From assembly GCA_934371135.1 (NCBI GenBank), contig CAKRNO010000010.1:1-49379 (forward strand): a stretch of 49,379 nt of DNA, read 5' to 3'. The notes under the pieces are model-generated. The model did not search any database and was not told the DNA's origin. It saw only the letters and a program-made list of their open reading frames with translations. Each line of letters opens with the position of its first letter. Within the stretch, counting starts at the first letter, position 1. Made by a program: the position numbers and the translations under genes. The stretch is from an uncultured Eubacteriales bacterium. GTDB taxonomy: Bacteria; Bacillota; Clostridia; Oscillospirales; CAG-272. Positions 8,381 to 16,769 of the stretch are shown piece after piece.

Positions 8381-8570
8381 TAGGACAAGTCTTACGCAAA
8401 AAGACCGCCCAAGAGAGCCGCGCCATGGCTGGGAGCGCGGTGCGGGGATGCGATAAGGTACCACCTATCATGTAAACGGCATACCAATGAGTGAAACGCT
8501 CGGGTGGAACCGTGCAAAGTGTTTTCTTTGCACCCCGACACAGACAAACTGTGTCGGGGTGCTGTTTTTT
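8381..8570 (+). promoter_or_regulatory. T-box leader (threonine) with terminator, controlling thrS
   Basis: The leader shows the T-box signature GGGTGGAACCGTG at 8502-8514, whose TGGA pairs with the tRNA acceptor end. The stem I AGAGAG element and apical region lie at 8411-8440. A perfect 14-bp terminator stem (8530-8543 with 8549-8562) ends in a T-run to 8570. Candidate threonine specifier codons ACC occur at 8460-8462 and 8463-8465; I cannot tell which is used. Uncharged tRNA-Thr should stabilise the antiterminator and allow thrS transcription. Confidence 0.93.
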
Positions 8571-8592
8571 CAAAAGAAAAGGAGAGATTCTT

Positions 8593-10557
8593 ATGGCTAT
8601 CATTCACATCGTCCGCGGTGCCGATGAAGCGGACTATTCCGCCTCCGGTGCCGTCACAGTCTATGACGCCGCACAGGCAGCGGGGCTCATCTCCCGCGAT
8701 ATTCTCGCCGCGAAGGTGGACGGCAAGGTCGTCGCCCTCTCGACGCCCATTGAGGGAGATGCGCTCGTCACGCTCCTGACCTTCGACGACCCGGAGGGCG
8801 CACGCGTCTTCCGTCACACGGCGTCGCACATCCTCGCCCAGGCGGTCAAGCGCCTGTACCCCGAGGTCAAGCTCACGATCGGCCCCGCCATCGACGACGG
8901 GTTCTACTATGACTTTGACGCGGACTTCTCGTTCACGGCAGAGATCCTCGCAAAGCTCGAAGCCGAGATGAAGAAGATCGTCAAGGAAAATCTCAGGATC
9001 GAGCGGTTCGAGCTGCCGCGTGCAGAGGCTGTCGCCCTCATGGAAAAGACGGGCGAGCCCTACAAGGTCGAGCTCATCGAGGCGCTCCCCGAGGGGGAGA
9101 CCATCTCCTTCTACCGTCAGGGTGAGTTTACCGACCTGTGTGCAGGTCCGCACCTTTTCTCGACCGGTGCCGTCAAGGCGATCAAGCTGACTGCCTGCAC
9201 GGGTGCCTACTGGCACGGCAACGCCAAGAACAAGATGCTCCAGCGTGTCTACGGTACCGCTTTCCCCACCAAGGACGCCCTGAATGAGCACATCGCACGC
9301 CAGGAGGAAGCGCGCAAGCGCGACCACAACAAGCTCGGGCGCGAGCTCGAATACTTCACGACCGTGGATTACATCGGTCAGGGGTTGCCTATCCTGCTCC
9401 CGAAGGGCGCGCGGGTCATCCAGCTGCTCCAGCGGTTCGTCGAGGACGAAGAACAGAGACGCGGCTGCCTGCTCACCAAGACCCCGCTGTTCGCGAAGCG
9501 GGAGCTCTACAAGATCTCCGGGCACTGGGACCACTACCTCGACGGTATGTTCGTCATCGGCGACCCGAACGACGAGACGAAGGAATGCTTCGCCCTCCGC
9601 CCGATGACCTGCCCGTTCCAGTACCAGGTGTACCTCAACCGCAAGCGCTCCTATCGTGAGCTCCCGATGCGGCTGACGGAGACCTCGACCCTGTTCCGCA
9701 ACGAGGACTCCGGCGAGATGCACGGGCTCATCCGCGTGCGTCAGTTCACCATCTCCGAGGGGCACTATATCCTGCGCCCCGACCAGCTCGAGGACGAGTT
9801 CCGCGGGTGCCTCGACCTCGCCAAGTATATGCTTGAAACGGTGGGGCTGCTGGAAGACTGCACCTTCCGTTTCTCGCAGTGGGATCCCGCCAACCCGAAG
9901 AACAAGTACGAGGGCACGCCCGAGCAGTGGGAGGAGGCGCAGAGCCTCATGGCGAAGATCCTCGACGACCTGAACGTCAAATACACGGTCGGCATCGACG
10001 AGGCGGCGTTCTACGGTCCGAAGCTCGATATTCAGTATAAGAACGTGTTCGGTAAAGAGGACACCATCGTCACCATCCAGATTGACCTGCTCCTCGCCAA
10101 GCGCTTCGGCATGGAGTACACCGACAGCGACAACTCGCAGAAGAACCCCTATATCATCCACCGTACCTCGCTCGGCTGCTTTGAGCGGACGCTCGCCTAC
10201 ATGATCGAGAAGTTCGCCGGCGCGCTCCCGACATGGCTGATGCCGACGCAGGTCGTCGTCCTGCCGCTGAACGAAGTGTTCGCCGACTATGCCCGCGGCG
10301 TGGCACAGCGCCTGACCGCGAACGGCGTGCGCGCCGAGGTGGACGACTCCTCCGACACGCTCGGCTACCGTATCCGCCAGGCAAAGCTGCAAAAGACCCC
10401 GTACATCCTCGTCATCGGGGAAAACGAGATGAAGAACGGCACGCTGACCGTCAACGACCGCGTGCACGAAAAGCCCTACACCATGGCAGAGGGCGACTTC
10501 TTCACCAAGCTCGACACGGAGATCAAGACCCGCGCGAAATACCAGAGCGCAGACTGA
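8593..10557 (+). CDS. thrS: Threonyl-tRNA synthetase
   Basis: A 654-residue class II aminoacyl-tRNA synthetase. The TGS domain occupies about residues 1-62. The editing domain follows with HTASHILAQAVKRLYP and the second zinc-dependent stretch at YRQGEFTDLCAGPHL. The catalytic core carries the zinc-ligand region ALRPMTCPFQYQ and the class II motif 3 region (HRTSLGCFERTLAYMIE). The C-terminal ~100 residues are the anticodon-binding domain. The ATG at 8593 is chosen because AAGGAGAG precedes it, the upstream reading frame lies in the T-box terminator, and the protein then begins with the TGS fold. Confidence 0.97.
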   Translation: MAIIHIVRGADEADYSASGAVTVYDAAQAAGLISRDILAAKVDGKVVALSTPIEGDALVTLLTFDDPEGARVFRHTASHILAQAVKRLYPEVKLTIGPAIDDGFYYDFDADFSFTAEILAKLEAEMKKIVKENLRIERFELPRAEAVALMEKTGEPYKVELIEALPEGETISFYRQGEFTDLCAGPHLFSTGAVKAIKLTACTGAYWHGNAKNKMLQRVYGTAFPTKDALNEHIARQEEARKRDHNKLGRELEYFTTVDYIGQGLPILLPKGARVIQLLQRFVEDEEQRRGCLLTKTPLFAKRELYKISGHWDHYLDGMFVIGDPNDETKECFALRPMTCPFQYQVYLNRKRSYRELPMRLTETSTLFRNEDSGEMHGLIRVRQFTISEGHYILRPDQLEDEFRGCLDLAKYMLETVGLLEDCTFRFSQWDPANPKNKYEGTPEQWEEAQSLMAKILDDLNVKYTVGIDEAAFYGPKLDIQYKNVFGKEDTIVTIQIDLLLAKRFGMEYTDSDNSQKNPYIIHRTSLGCFERTLAYMIEKFAGALPTWLMPTQVVVLPLNEVFADYARGVAQRLTANGVRAEVDDSSDTLGYRIRQAKLQKTPYILVIGENEMKNGTLTVNDRVHEKPYTMAEGDFFTKLDTEIKTRAKYQSAD

Positions 10558-10567
10558 CAAAAGAAAA

Positions 10568-10599
10568 ACGGAGATGCCGTCGCGGCATCTCCGTTTTTT
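10568..10599. terminator. Bidirectional intrinsic terminator between thrS and the membrane-protein gene
   Basis: Perfect 12-bp stem ACGGAGATGCCG/CGGCATCTCCGT with a 3-base loop. T-rich tracts follow on both strands, so it can end thrS (+) and the convergent membrane-protein gene (-). Confidence 0.93.
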
Positions 10600-10639
10600 G
10601 TTTTTCCGGGCGCACGGCGGCAATCCGGCGCCGGGGTCA

Positions 10640-11320
10640 TTAGATGGGGGCGGCGGGTGTCTCCCCCTCCCCGCGGCGGGGATGCGTTTTTGCCATCGGG
10701 ATGAGCGCGCCCGGTGCGCCAAGGGTCAGCGACCAGAAGCGGGCGACAAAAAGCGCGAACAGGAGCGCCCCGACGAAGCCCATCGCGAGGTCCTCCATCG
10801 TGTCGATGAGCCCGGTATCATAGAACCCCGGGAGGAACGTCGGCTTTTGCATGGTGGTGCCGAAGGTCTTATCACAGGTAAATTCGATGAATTCCCAGAT
10901 CACTCCGGCGGCGAGCGCAAAGCTCACACCGAACAGCAGACGTGCCCCGCTCGGTCGCGCCTCCCGCTCCTCCCGGCACCTGCCGAGGAGCCCGCACCCG
11001 AATGCACAGAACATGACGCCGCTCGTGAGATGGAGGAGATTATCCCAGACCGGGATGCGCTCATAAAACGCGCCGATCTCCCCCAGGTACCCGGTCAGCA
11101 GCAGGAACACGACGGCGAGCCCCTCCAGTGCGGGCGGCAGGTCCACGCGGAAAACACCCGCCACCAGCCGTGGCACCGCGAGGCACAGGAGCGCGAGGAG
11201 CGCGAGCCCCAGCCGACGATAGTCGCCGCAGTACAGAAACCAGCCGGAGAGCCCGATACCGATCAGGGCGTGGATTGTATAGAGATAACATATCGTTTTA
11301 GTCGTGCGCACGGCTTTCAC
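10640..11320 (-). CDS. Multi-pass membrane protein resembling the DUF2238/YjdF group
   Basis: A 226-residue hydrophobic protein with about six predicted membrane segments. Conserved-looking polar positions occur within the membrane part: WDNLLHLTSG, VIWEFIEF and DTMEDLAMG. This spacing of His, Glu and Asp resembles the YjdF/DUF2238 inner-membrane group, whose function is unknown. It begins with GTG at 11320, preceded by GGGGGAGA. The C-terminal ~20 residues are charged and probably cytoplasmic. The gene stands alone between convergent thrS and the upstream aldolase gene. I do not assign a function. Confidence 0.75.
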   Translation of the reverse strand: MKAVRTTKTICYLYTIHALIGIGLSGWFLYCGDYRRLGLALLALLCLAVPRLVAGVFRVDLPPALEGLAVVFLLLTGYLGEIGAFYERIPVWDNLLHLTSGVMFCAFGCGLLGRCREEREARPSGARLLFGVSFALAAGVIWEFIEFTCDKTFGTTMQKPTFLPGFYDTGLIDTMEDLAMGFVGALLFALFVARFWSLTLGAPGALIPMAKTHPRRGEGETPAAPI

Positions 11321-11437
11321 GGTTTCTCTCCCCCTTTTTTCGATTAGTCTCCGACCGGCGGGAGCGTTTCATACCGGGAAAAAGCAGGCAGGAGATCGGC
11401 GACGGTTTGTGTCGGCTCACGCACGAGACAAAAACGC

Positions 11438-11469
11438 AAAAAAGAACGCGGTCAAAAACCGCGTTCTTT
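11438..11469 (-). terminator. Intrinsic terminator of the aldolase gene
   Basis: A 12-bp stem AAAGAACGCGGT/ACCGCGTTCTTT at 11441-11469, followed on the minus strand by a T-rich tract. Confidence 0.88.
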
Positions 11470-11490
11470 CTTTTTCATGAAAATTCCGGC

Positions 11491-12357
11491 TTACGCTTTG
11501 CCGACGGAGCCAAAGAGCTCCATCTTTTCTTTCACCGTCGCCTTGATGGCTTCGCAGCCGGGGGCGAGCAGCTTTCTCGGGTCAAAGCCCTTACCCTCGA
11601 GATCCTTGCCTGCCTCGATGTACTTACGGGTAGCATCGGCGAAAGCAAGCTGGCACTCGGTATTGACGTTGATCTTGGCAACGCCGAGGGAGATCGCCTT
11701 TTTGATCATGTCGGCGGGGATACCCGTACCGCCATGGAGCACGAGCGGCATATCGCCCGTCTTCTTCTGTACGGCATCCAGCGTCTCGAAAGAGAGACCC
11801 TTCCAGTTCGCGGGGTACTTACCGTGGATGTTACCGATACCGGCGGCGAGCATGGTGACGCCGAGGTCGGCGATCATCTTGCACTCGTCGGGATCCGCAC
11901 ACTCACCCATACCGACAACGCCGTCTTCCTCACCGCCGATGGCGCCGACCTCCGCCTCAAGGGACAGACCCTTTTCAGCGCAGACCTTGACGAGCTCGGT
12001 CGTCTTGGCAACGTTTTCTTCGATCGGGTAATGCGAACCGTCAAACATGATGGAGGAGAAGCCGGCATCAATGCACTTGTAGCACCCCTCGTAGGTACCG
12101 TGGTCGAGGTGGAGCGCGACCGGCACCGTGATGTGCAGCTCATCGATCATCGCCTTGACCATAGCGGCAACGGTCTTGAACCCGCACATATACTTGCCTG
12201 CCCCCTCGGACACACCGAGGATCACAGGAGACTTCAGCTCCTCCGCGGTCTGGAGGATGCTCTTTGTCCATTCCAGGTTATTGATGTTGAACTGACCGAC
12301 GGCATACTTGCCGGCTTTCGCCTTGGTCAGCATTTCTTTTGCGGATACTAACGGCAT
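11491..12357 (-). CDS. fba: Class II fructose-1,6-bisphosphate aldolase
   Basis: A 288-residue zinc-dependent aldolase that splits fructose-1,6-bisphosphate into glyceraldehyde-3-phosphate and dihydroxyacetone phosphate. Class II signatures are present: ALHLDHGTYEGC (catalytic Asp and zinc His), SIMFDGSHYPIEENV, EAEVGAIGGEEDGV, and the phosphate-binding region VLHGGTGIP with INVNTE. Two start codons lie close together; the ATG at 12357 is seven bases from GGAG, whereas the one at 12363 is only one base away, so 12357 is preferred. It is monocistronic with its own promoter and terminator. Confidence 0.95.
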   Translation of the reverse strand: MPLVSAKEMLTKAKAGKYAVGQFNINNLEWTKSILQTAEELKSPVILGVSEGAGKYMCGFKTVAAMVKAMIDELHITVPVALHLDHGTYEGCYKCIDAGFSSIMFDGSHYPIEENVAKTTELVKVCAEKGLSLEAEVGAIGGEEDGVVGMGECADPDECKMIADLGVTMLAAGIGNIHGKYPANWKGLSFETLDAVQKKTGDMPLVLHGGTGIPADMIKKAISLGVAKINVNTECQLAFADATRKYIEAGKDLEGKGFDPRKLLAPGCEAIKATVKEKMELFGSVGKA

Positions 12358-12397
12358 ATTCATACTCCTTTTGTATGTTTCTTTTTTACCGTACATT

Positions 12398-12426
12398 ATT
12401 CTACACGATTTGCTGCGGAAAATCAA
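12398..12426 (-). promoter_or_regulatory. Sigma-A promoter of fba
   Basis: On the minus strand TTGATT (12426-12421), a 17-bp spacer and TAGAAT (12403-12398). Confidence 0.75.
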
Positions 12427-12493
12427 TAGGGATTTTCACCTTTCAAAGAGAAAATCGAACACCAGGCGGGACAAAAAACGCCCCCTCCTCGCC

Positions 12494-12522
12494 TTGACAG
12501 GCGCGGCGGCAACCGATATAAT
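12494..12522 (+). promoter_or_regulatory. Consensus sigma-A promoter of the nuclease/ATPase operon
   Basis: TTGACA at 12494-12499, exactly 17 bp, then TATAAT at 12517-12522: a perfect match in both boxes. Confidence 0.95.
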
Positions 12523-12561
12523 AAAAGCAAAAGATTTCGTTAATTCCGAAGGAGGTTTTCC

Positions 12562-13620
12562 TTGAAACTGCTGCACACAGCCGACCTGCATCTCGACTCC
12601 GTCCTGGAGGCGAACCTCGATGCGGGCCTCGCCGCGGACCGCCGGCGGGAGCTGCTCCTGACCTTTGGCCGCATGGTGACCTACGCCGCAGAAAACGGCG
12701 TTTCCGTCGTCCTCATCGCGGGGGATCTCTTTGATACCCCCCACCCCGCCCCCGATGCGGAGCACTATGTGCTCTCCGTCATCGCCGAGCACCCCGGCAT
12801 CGACTTCCTCGTGCTCGCGGGCAACCACGGCGGCGCATACGCCCCCTACGACCCGCCGCGCAACTATCACACCTTTTCCGACCGCGACTACACCGTCTAC
12901 CGGTACGGCAACGTCACGATCGCCGGGAGCGAGAACAATGCGGCATTCGGGCTCCTGCCCGCGCTCGACCCCGCCGACATCAATATCGTCATGCTGCACG
13001 GCGCCCTGACCGACAGCACCTCCGACCTCACGGGGATCAATCCGAAATTCTACCGCGGGCGCAACATCGATTACCTCGCGCTCGGGCACTACCATTCCTA
13101 CCGGAAAGAAGCGCTCGACACGCGCGGCGTCCTCTGCTACTGCGGCACGCCGGAGGGGCGCGGCTTTGACGAGGTCGGTGAAAAGGGCTTCGTCCTCATC
13201 GACACGGCGGGAGACAAGCTGTCCTCGGTGTTCATCCCCTTTGCCAAACGGCAGATCCGGCAGGTCTCGGTCGATATCAGCCGCCTCTTCAGCCAGCGCG
13301 ACATCGAAAAAGCGGTGACCGAAAAACTCGCCGGGATCCCGGCGAGCGACATGGTGCGCGTCACCCTGCGCGGCTATGCCGAGCCGGATATGCACAAGGA
13401 CCCCCGTCAGATCGCCGCCATGCTGGACGGAAAATATTTCTTCTCCGAGGTTGTGGACGAGAGCAATCTTTCCCTGCGCCCGGAGGCGTATCAGACGGAT
13501 ATTTCCCTGCGCGGTGAATTCGTCCGCACGGTCATGCAGAGCGGACTCCCGCGGCAGGACATGGAGCGCATCATCCAGTGCGGGCTGCGCGCGCTCGGAG
13601 GAGAGGAGCTGCCGGAATGA
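12562..13620 (+). CDS. SbcD/Mre11-type metallophosphoesterase (YhaO-like DNA nuclease)
   Basis: A 352-residue calcineurin-like phosphoesterase of the SbcD/Mre11/YhaO group, which acts as a DNA exo/endonuclease with an SMC-like ATPase partner. Metal-binding motifs are in order: HTADLHLDS (residue 5 on), IAGDLFDT, AGNHGG (the usual GNHD has Gly for Asp), MLHGA and LGHYHSYR. The C-terminal ~120 residues form a capping region. The gene starts with TTG at 12562 behind an unusually strong AAGGAGGT. Its stop overlaps the next ATG by four bases, so the nuclease and ATPase are translationally coupled, as in the Bacillus yhaO-yhaN pair. Confidence 0.88.
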   Translation: MKLLHTADLHLDSVLEANLDAGLAADRRRELLLTFGRMVTYAAENGVSVVLIAGDLFDTPHPAPDAEHYVLSVIAEHPGIDFLVLAGNHGGAYAPYDPPRNYHTFSDRDYTVYRYGNVTIAGSENNAAFGLLPALDPADINIVMLHGALTDSTSDLTGINPKFYRGRNIDYLALGHYHSYRKEALDTRGVLCYCGTPEGRGFDEVGEKGFVLIDTAGDKLSSVFIPFAKRQIRQVSVDISRLFSQRDIEKAVTEKLAGIPASDMVRVTLRGYAEPDMHKDPRQIAAMLDGKYFFSEVVDESNLSLRPEAYQTDISLRGEFVRTVMQSGLPRQDMERIIQCGLRALGGEELPE

Positions 13621-15593
13621 AACTCATTGAATGTTATATCGAGAATTTCGGTCGGCTCTCGTCCTTTACCTACCGTTTCGACGCCGGCATGAACATTCTC
13701 TGCGAGGAAAACGGCTGGGGCAAGAGCACCTTCGCCGCCTTCATCAAGGCGATGCTCTACGGCTTCACCCCGACCCGCTCCAAAAGCATCAGCCAGAACG
13801 AGCGGCAGAAATACCTGCCGTGGCAGGGGGGCGTCTGCGGCGGGTCACTGACCTTTGAGACCGACGACGGCGCGCGCCTGCGCGTCGAGCGTACCTTCGG
13901 CGCCAAGGAGGCACAGGATACCTATCGCCTGTACGACGGCGTGACGGGTCTCCCCTCCACCGCCTTCTCCGAAAAGCTCGGCGAGGAGCTGTTCGGCATC
14001 GACGCGGCAGGCTATGAACGGTCCACCTATATCTCCGAAAAGCTGACCTCGGACGACGCCAAGGACTATACCGGCATCCAGGCAAAGCTGGTGGAGATGC
14101 AGGATCTCTCCGACTACAAGATCGCCTGCGACCGTCTCGACAAGCAGCGCAGGCGCTACTCCGCACAGGGGGGGCACGGTCTCATCCCCGACACCGAGGC
14201 GGCGCTCTCCCGCGCCCGTCGCGAACTCACCGCAAGCGAGGAGGCACTCGCAAACACCAACGAGCTGGGTAAAAGAAGTCTGGAATTTGAGCAACAGCGT
14301 CTCGCCCGTGAGGCAGAGCTCCGCAACCTGCGGCGCGAGGTGGCGGCGTCGCTCGCGGCGCGTTCTTCCCGCGCATTCGCAGCACACGCGAAGGAGCTGA
14401 CCGACCGCGCGCGGGAAACGCGCGAGCAGGTGGATGCCTGCGCGGCGCGCCTGTCCGGCAAGGTACCGACCATCGCCGAGGTGGACGAGCAGATCCGTAT
14501 ACAGCGACGGCTCGCCGAGAGCACAAAGCCGGAGCTGCCCGCCCTCACCCTGCCGCGGCTCCTCCCCATCCTCATGTTCATCGCCGGGGTGCTGTTCATC
14601 CCCGCCGGGATCCTGCTCGGGCGGGCGGCAAAGCTGTTCTACGCGCTCGGGCCCATCCTGGGGTTGCTCCTGATCGCCGGGGGCATTATTCTCACCTTCC
14701 TGCGCAGGCGGCAGGCGGAGACCCGCGCCGTCATGGAGGCGAGCCGGGCGGAATACGACAGCACCGCCGCGCGGTTGCAGGCGTTCCTCGCCCACTTCCC
14801 CGTGGTCCTCGCGGACACGACCCTCACCGATGACGAAAAGCGGCTGTGGCGCGTGCGCGAATGGGTGGAGGCATATCGCCTCGCCGTCCACGACGCGGAG
14901 CAGGCGCAGAGCCAGGCAGACAGCTTCCGTGCGGCGCACCCCGAGGCGTTTGCGCCGGAGCGTGAGCTGACACCGGAGGAGCTCTCCGGTGACGAGCGGG
15001 AGCAGGCACTCACGCGAGAGATCGACCGCCTGCGCGAGGAGCAGGAGCAATGCCGCCGTCAGATCGCGAGGTTCGCCGCCGACGCGGAGCGCTATACGGA
15101 GCGCGCACAGGCGATCGCCTCTCTGGAAGCCAAAAAAGCGGCATACGAAAAGAGCTATGAGATCCTGCGTGCGACGATGGACTACCTCAAAGCGGCGCAC
15201 GACGGACTGACCACCCGCTACCTCGGGAGCATCCAGCGCCACTTCCGCGAATACATGAAGCTGCTCACCGAGGAGGAGAACGACACCCCCGTCGCGGACG
15301 AATACACGACCGAGGCCTATACCGTTACCCCCGACTTCGCCGTACAGGTCACGCGCTTCGGGCAGACAAAGCCGTCGGAGGTGCTCTCCCGCGGCGGACG
15401 CGACCTGGTGGCGCTCTGCCTGCGGTTCGCCATCTCCGACGCACTGTTCGGCAGGACAAAGCCCTTTCTCATTCTGGACGACCCCTTCATTAACCTGGAC
15501 GACGAAAAGGTGAAGTCGGCAATGGAGCTCCTGCGCCGCATCGCGCGCGAGCGGCAGATCCTCTACGTCTGCTGCCACACCAGCCGTGCGTAA
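13617..15593 (+). CDS. Membrane-anchored SMC/Rad50-like ATPase (YhaN-like)
   Basis: A 658-residue ATPase of the SbcC/Rad50/YhaN type. The N-terminus begins with MKLIECYIENFGRLSS and the Walker A motif ENGWGKST at residues 31-38. Two coiled-coil arms follow, separated by two hydrophobic segments at about 312-335 and 340-362 that look like a membrane hairpin. The C-terminal head carries the ABC signature LSRGGRDLVALCLRFA (about residue 590) and Walker B with D-loop FLILDDPFINLDD (about 617). The arms are shorter than in SbcC. It probably pairs with the coupled SbcD-like nuclease and would place DNA processing at the membrane; that location is inference. Confidence 0.85.
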   Translation: MKLIECYIENFGRLSSFTYRFDAGMNILCEENGWGKSTFAAFIKAMLYGFTPTRSKSISQNERQKYLPWQGGVCGGSLTFETDDGARLRVERTFGAKEAQDTYRLYDGVTGLPSTAFSEKLGEELFGIDAAGYERSTYISEKLTSDDAKDYTGIQAKLVEMQDLSDYKIACDRLDKQRRRYSAQGGHGLIPDTEAALSRARRELTASEEALANTNELGKRSLEFEQQRLAREAELRNLRREVAASLAARSSRAFAAHAKELTDRARETREQVDACAARLSGKVPTIAEVDEQIRIQRRLAESTKPELPALTLPRLLPILMFIAGVLFIPAGILLGRAAKLFYALGPILGLLLIAGGIILTFLRRRQAETRAVMEASRAEYDSTAARLQAFLAHFPVVLADTTLTDDEKRLWRVREWVEAYRLAVHDAEQAQSQADSFRAAHPEAFAPERELTPEELSGDEREQALTREIDRLREEQEQCRRQIARFAADAERYTERAQAIASLEAKKAAYEKSYEILRATMDYLKAAHDGLTTRYLGSIQRHFREYMKLLTEEENDTPVADEYTTEAYTVTPDFAVQVTRFGQTKPSEVLSRGGRDLVALCLRFAISDALFGRTKPFLILDDPFINLDDEKVKSAMELLRRIARERQILYVCCHTSRA

Positions 15594-15700
15594 TGTGCCC
15601 GGCAGCACGCCAGCCGCAGGCAAAACGAAAACGGCGCCTCCCCCGTGGAGCCGGACATCCGGCTCGGGGATAAGCGCCCATGGGTCACAAATAACACAAG

Positions 15701-15735
15701 GCGGAGCCCGATCTTTCGGGCTCCGCTCTGTTTTT
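15701..15735 (+). terminator. Terminator of the nuclease/ATPase operon
   Basis: An 11-bp stem GCGGAGCCCGA/TCGGGCTCCGC with a 4-base loop, then a short tract and five T. A second, imperfect GC-rich hairpin without a T-run lies at about 15641-15670. Confidence 0.8.
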
Positions 15736-15802
15736 ATCCTATTCATTCCATGGGCGGTATCTCATGTGTGGCGTACCGTCATACCGGGCAGGTGCCGACA
15801 CG

Positions 15803-16552
15803 TCACGCCCCGGGCGTGCCCGTGCCGACCATCCTCTCCAGCCGGTTGAAGATGCCGCGCAGCTCGCGATGCCCGAACAACTTCTGGATCTCTGCACGGG
15901 GGAGCCACTTGCACGCGCCGATCTCCCCCTGGCGCAGTGTCACCTCACCGTCGAAGGGGACGGCGTACAGCACCACCTTTTTCTTACAGCGACGATTGTG
16001 GACAGCATACGAGATCTCACAGCGGAACTCGCGCGAGATATCCACCTCGACGCCGATCTCCTCCAGCACCTCGCGGTGCGCCGTCTGCAACTCGTCCTCG
16101 CCCCATTCCATGTGCCCTTTCGGGAAGCTCCAGGTGCCGGAGCCGGATTGGTACAGCGCGAGATATTCCAGCCTGCCACCGCGCACCCGATACGGAATGA
16201 TGCCGCAGGATTTTTCATAAAGGCAGAAAAAGCGCGCTTTTTCGACATCCTCGGTCTTTGCCACCGCGGCGCGGATCCAGGGCTCGTACAATTCGCGCCC
16301 CACCGGCGCGACGATCAGTTTGTCTCCTCCCCGCTCCTGCCCGCGCATCGCGGACACCACGCGCCCCGTATAGGCACTGCCGACGGGGGCACACCCCATC
16401 AGATATACGGGCATATCCTCTCCCTTCCCCAAAGAGGACGGGAGATAACCGCGCAGAAGTGCATCAGCCGCCGCAGGGGCATCCCCCGAGAGGCGCACCG
16501 TCACGATCTTACCGAGCCAGCCGAGGAGCATCCGTGTTCTTTCGTCAGTCAT
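15803..16552 (-). CDS. Two-domain protein: inorganic-pyrophosphatase-like N-terminus and Nudix hydrolase
   Basis: A 249-residue protein. The C-terminal half is a Nudix hydrolase with a perfect Nudix box at residues 146-168 (GHMEWGEDELQTAHREVLEE then IGV); such enzymes cleave nucleoside diphosphates linked to another moiety. The N-terminal ~100 residues (KIVTVRLSG, then MPVYLMGCAPVGSAYTGRVV and DKLIVAPVG) resemble small clostridial proteins of the inorganic pyrophosphatase type. That relation is inference from sequence feel, not proven. The ATG at 16552 is preferred because AGGAG is six bases upstream; the frame is open further. It has its own promoter and diverges from the lexA operon, which suggests, but does not show, a nucleotide-pool role. 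Confidence 0.8.
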   Translation of the reverse strand: MTDERTRMLLGWLGKIVTVRLSGDAPAAADALLRGYLPSSLGKGEDMPVYLMGCAPVGSAYTGRVVSAMRGQERGGDKLIVAPVGRELYEPWIRAAVAKTEDVEKARFFCLYEKSCGIIPYRVRGGRLEYLALYQSGSGTWSFPKGHMEWGEDELQTAHREVLEEIGVEVDISREFRCEISYAVHNRRCKKKVVLYAVPFDGEVTLRQGEIGACKWLPRAEIQKLFGHRELRGIFNRLERMVGTGTPGA

Positions 16553-16645
16553 CAGATTCTCCTGTGTTTCATTATGCGGCAGGGCGCCGCATCCGGACTC
16601 GCCCCTGTGGGCGAGGATCAATACCTCAAACGGTATCACACTGAC

Positions 16646-16674
16646 AGTATATCACCTCTCCCGGGAAAAGTAAA
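16646..16674 (-). promoter_or_regulatory. Promoter of the Nudix gene
   Basis: On the minus strand TTTACT (16674-16669), a 17-bp spacer and TATACT (16651-16646). Confidence 0.75.
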
Positions 16675-16699
16675 GAAAATGTCATATTTCTTTTTCCCC

Positions 16700-16729
16700 T
16701 TGACACGCAGGAAGCAACGGTGTTATACT
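16700..16729 (+). promoter_or_regulatory. Promoter of the lexA operon
   Basis: TTGACA at 16700-16705, an 18-bp spacer and TATACT at 16724-16729. A dyad follows immediately downstream. Confidence 0.85.
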
Positions 16730-16740
16730 GTCCTTGTAAG

Positions 16741-16757
16741 TGAGACGAAGTGTCTCA
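16741..16757 (+). promoter_or_regulatory. Perfect dyad TGAGAC-N5-GTCTCA, candidate LexA operator
   Basis: The arms TGAGAC (16741-16746) and GTCTCA (16752-16757) are perfectly complementary. The dyad lies 11 bp after the -10 box and just before the ribosome binding site of lexA. It is neither the E. coli SOS box nor the Bacillus GAAC-N4-GTTC box. Its position suggests autoregulation by the LexA encoded next to it, but binding is inference. Confidence 0.5.
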
Positions 16758-16769
16758 AAAAGGAGCCGT

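Noticed and set aside
8392..10722. 776-codon open frame on the minus strand antisense to thrS
   Set aside because: It runs through the T-box leader and terminator and has no recognisable domain. thrS on the plus strand is complete.
13845..15746. 633-codon open frame antisense to the SMC-like ATPase
   Set aside because: No motif or ribosome binding site; composition is typical of an antisense shadow.
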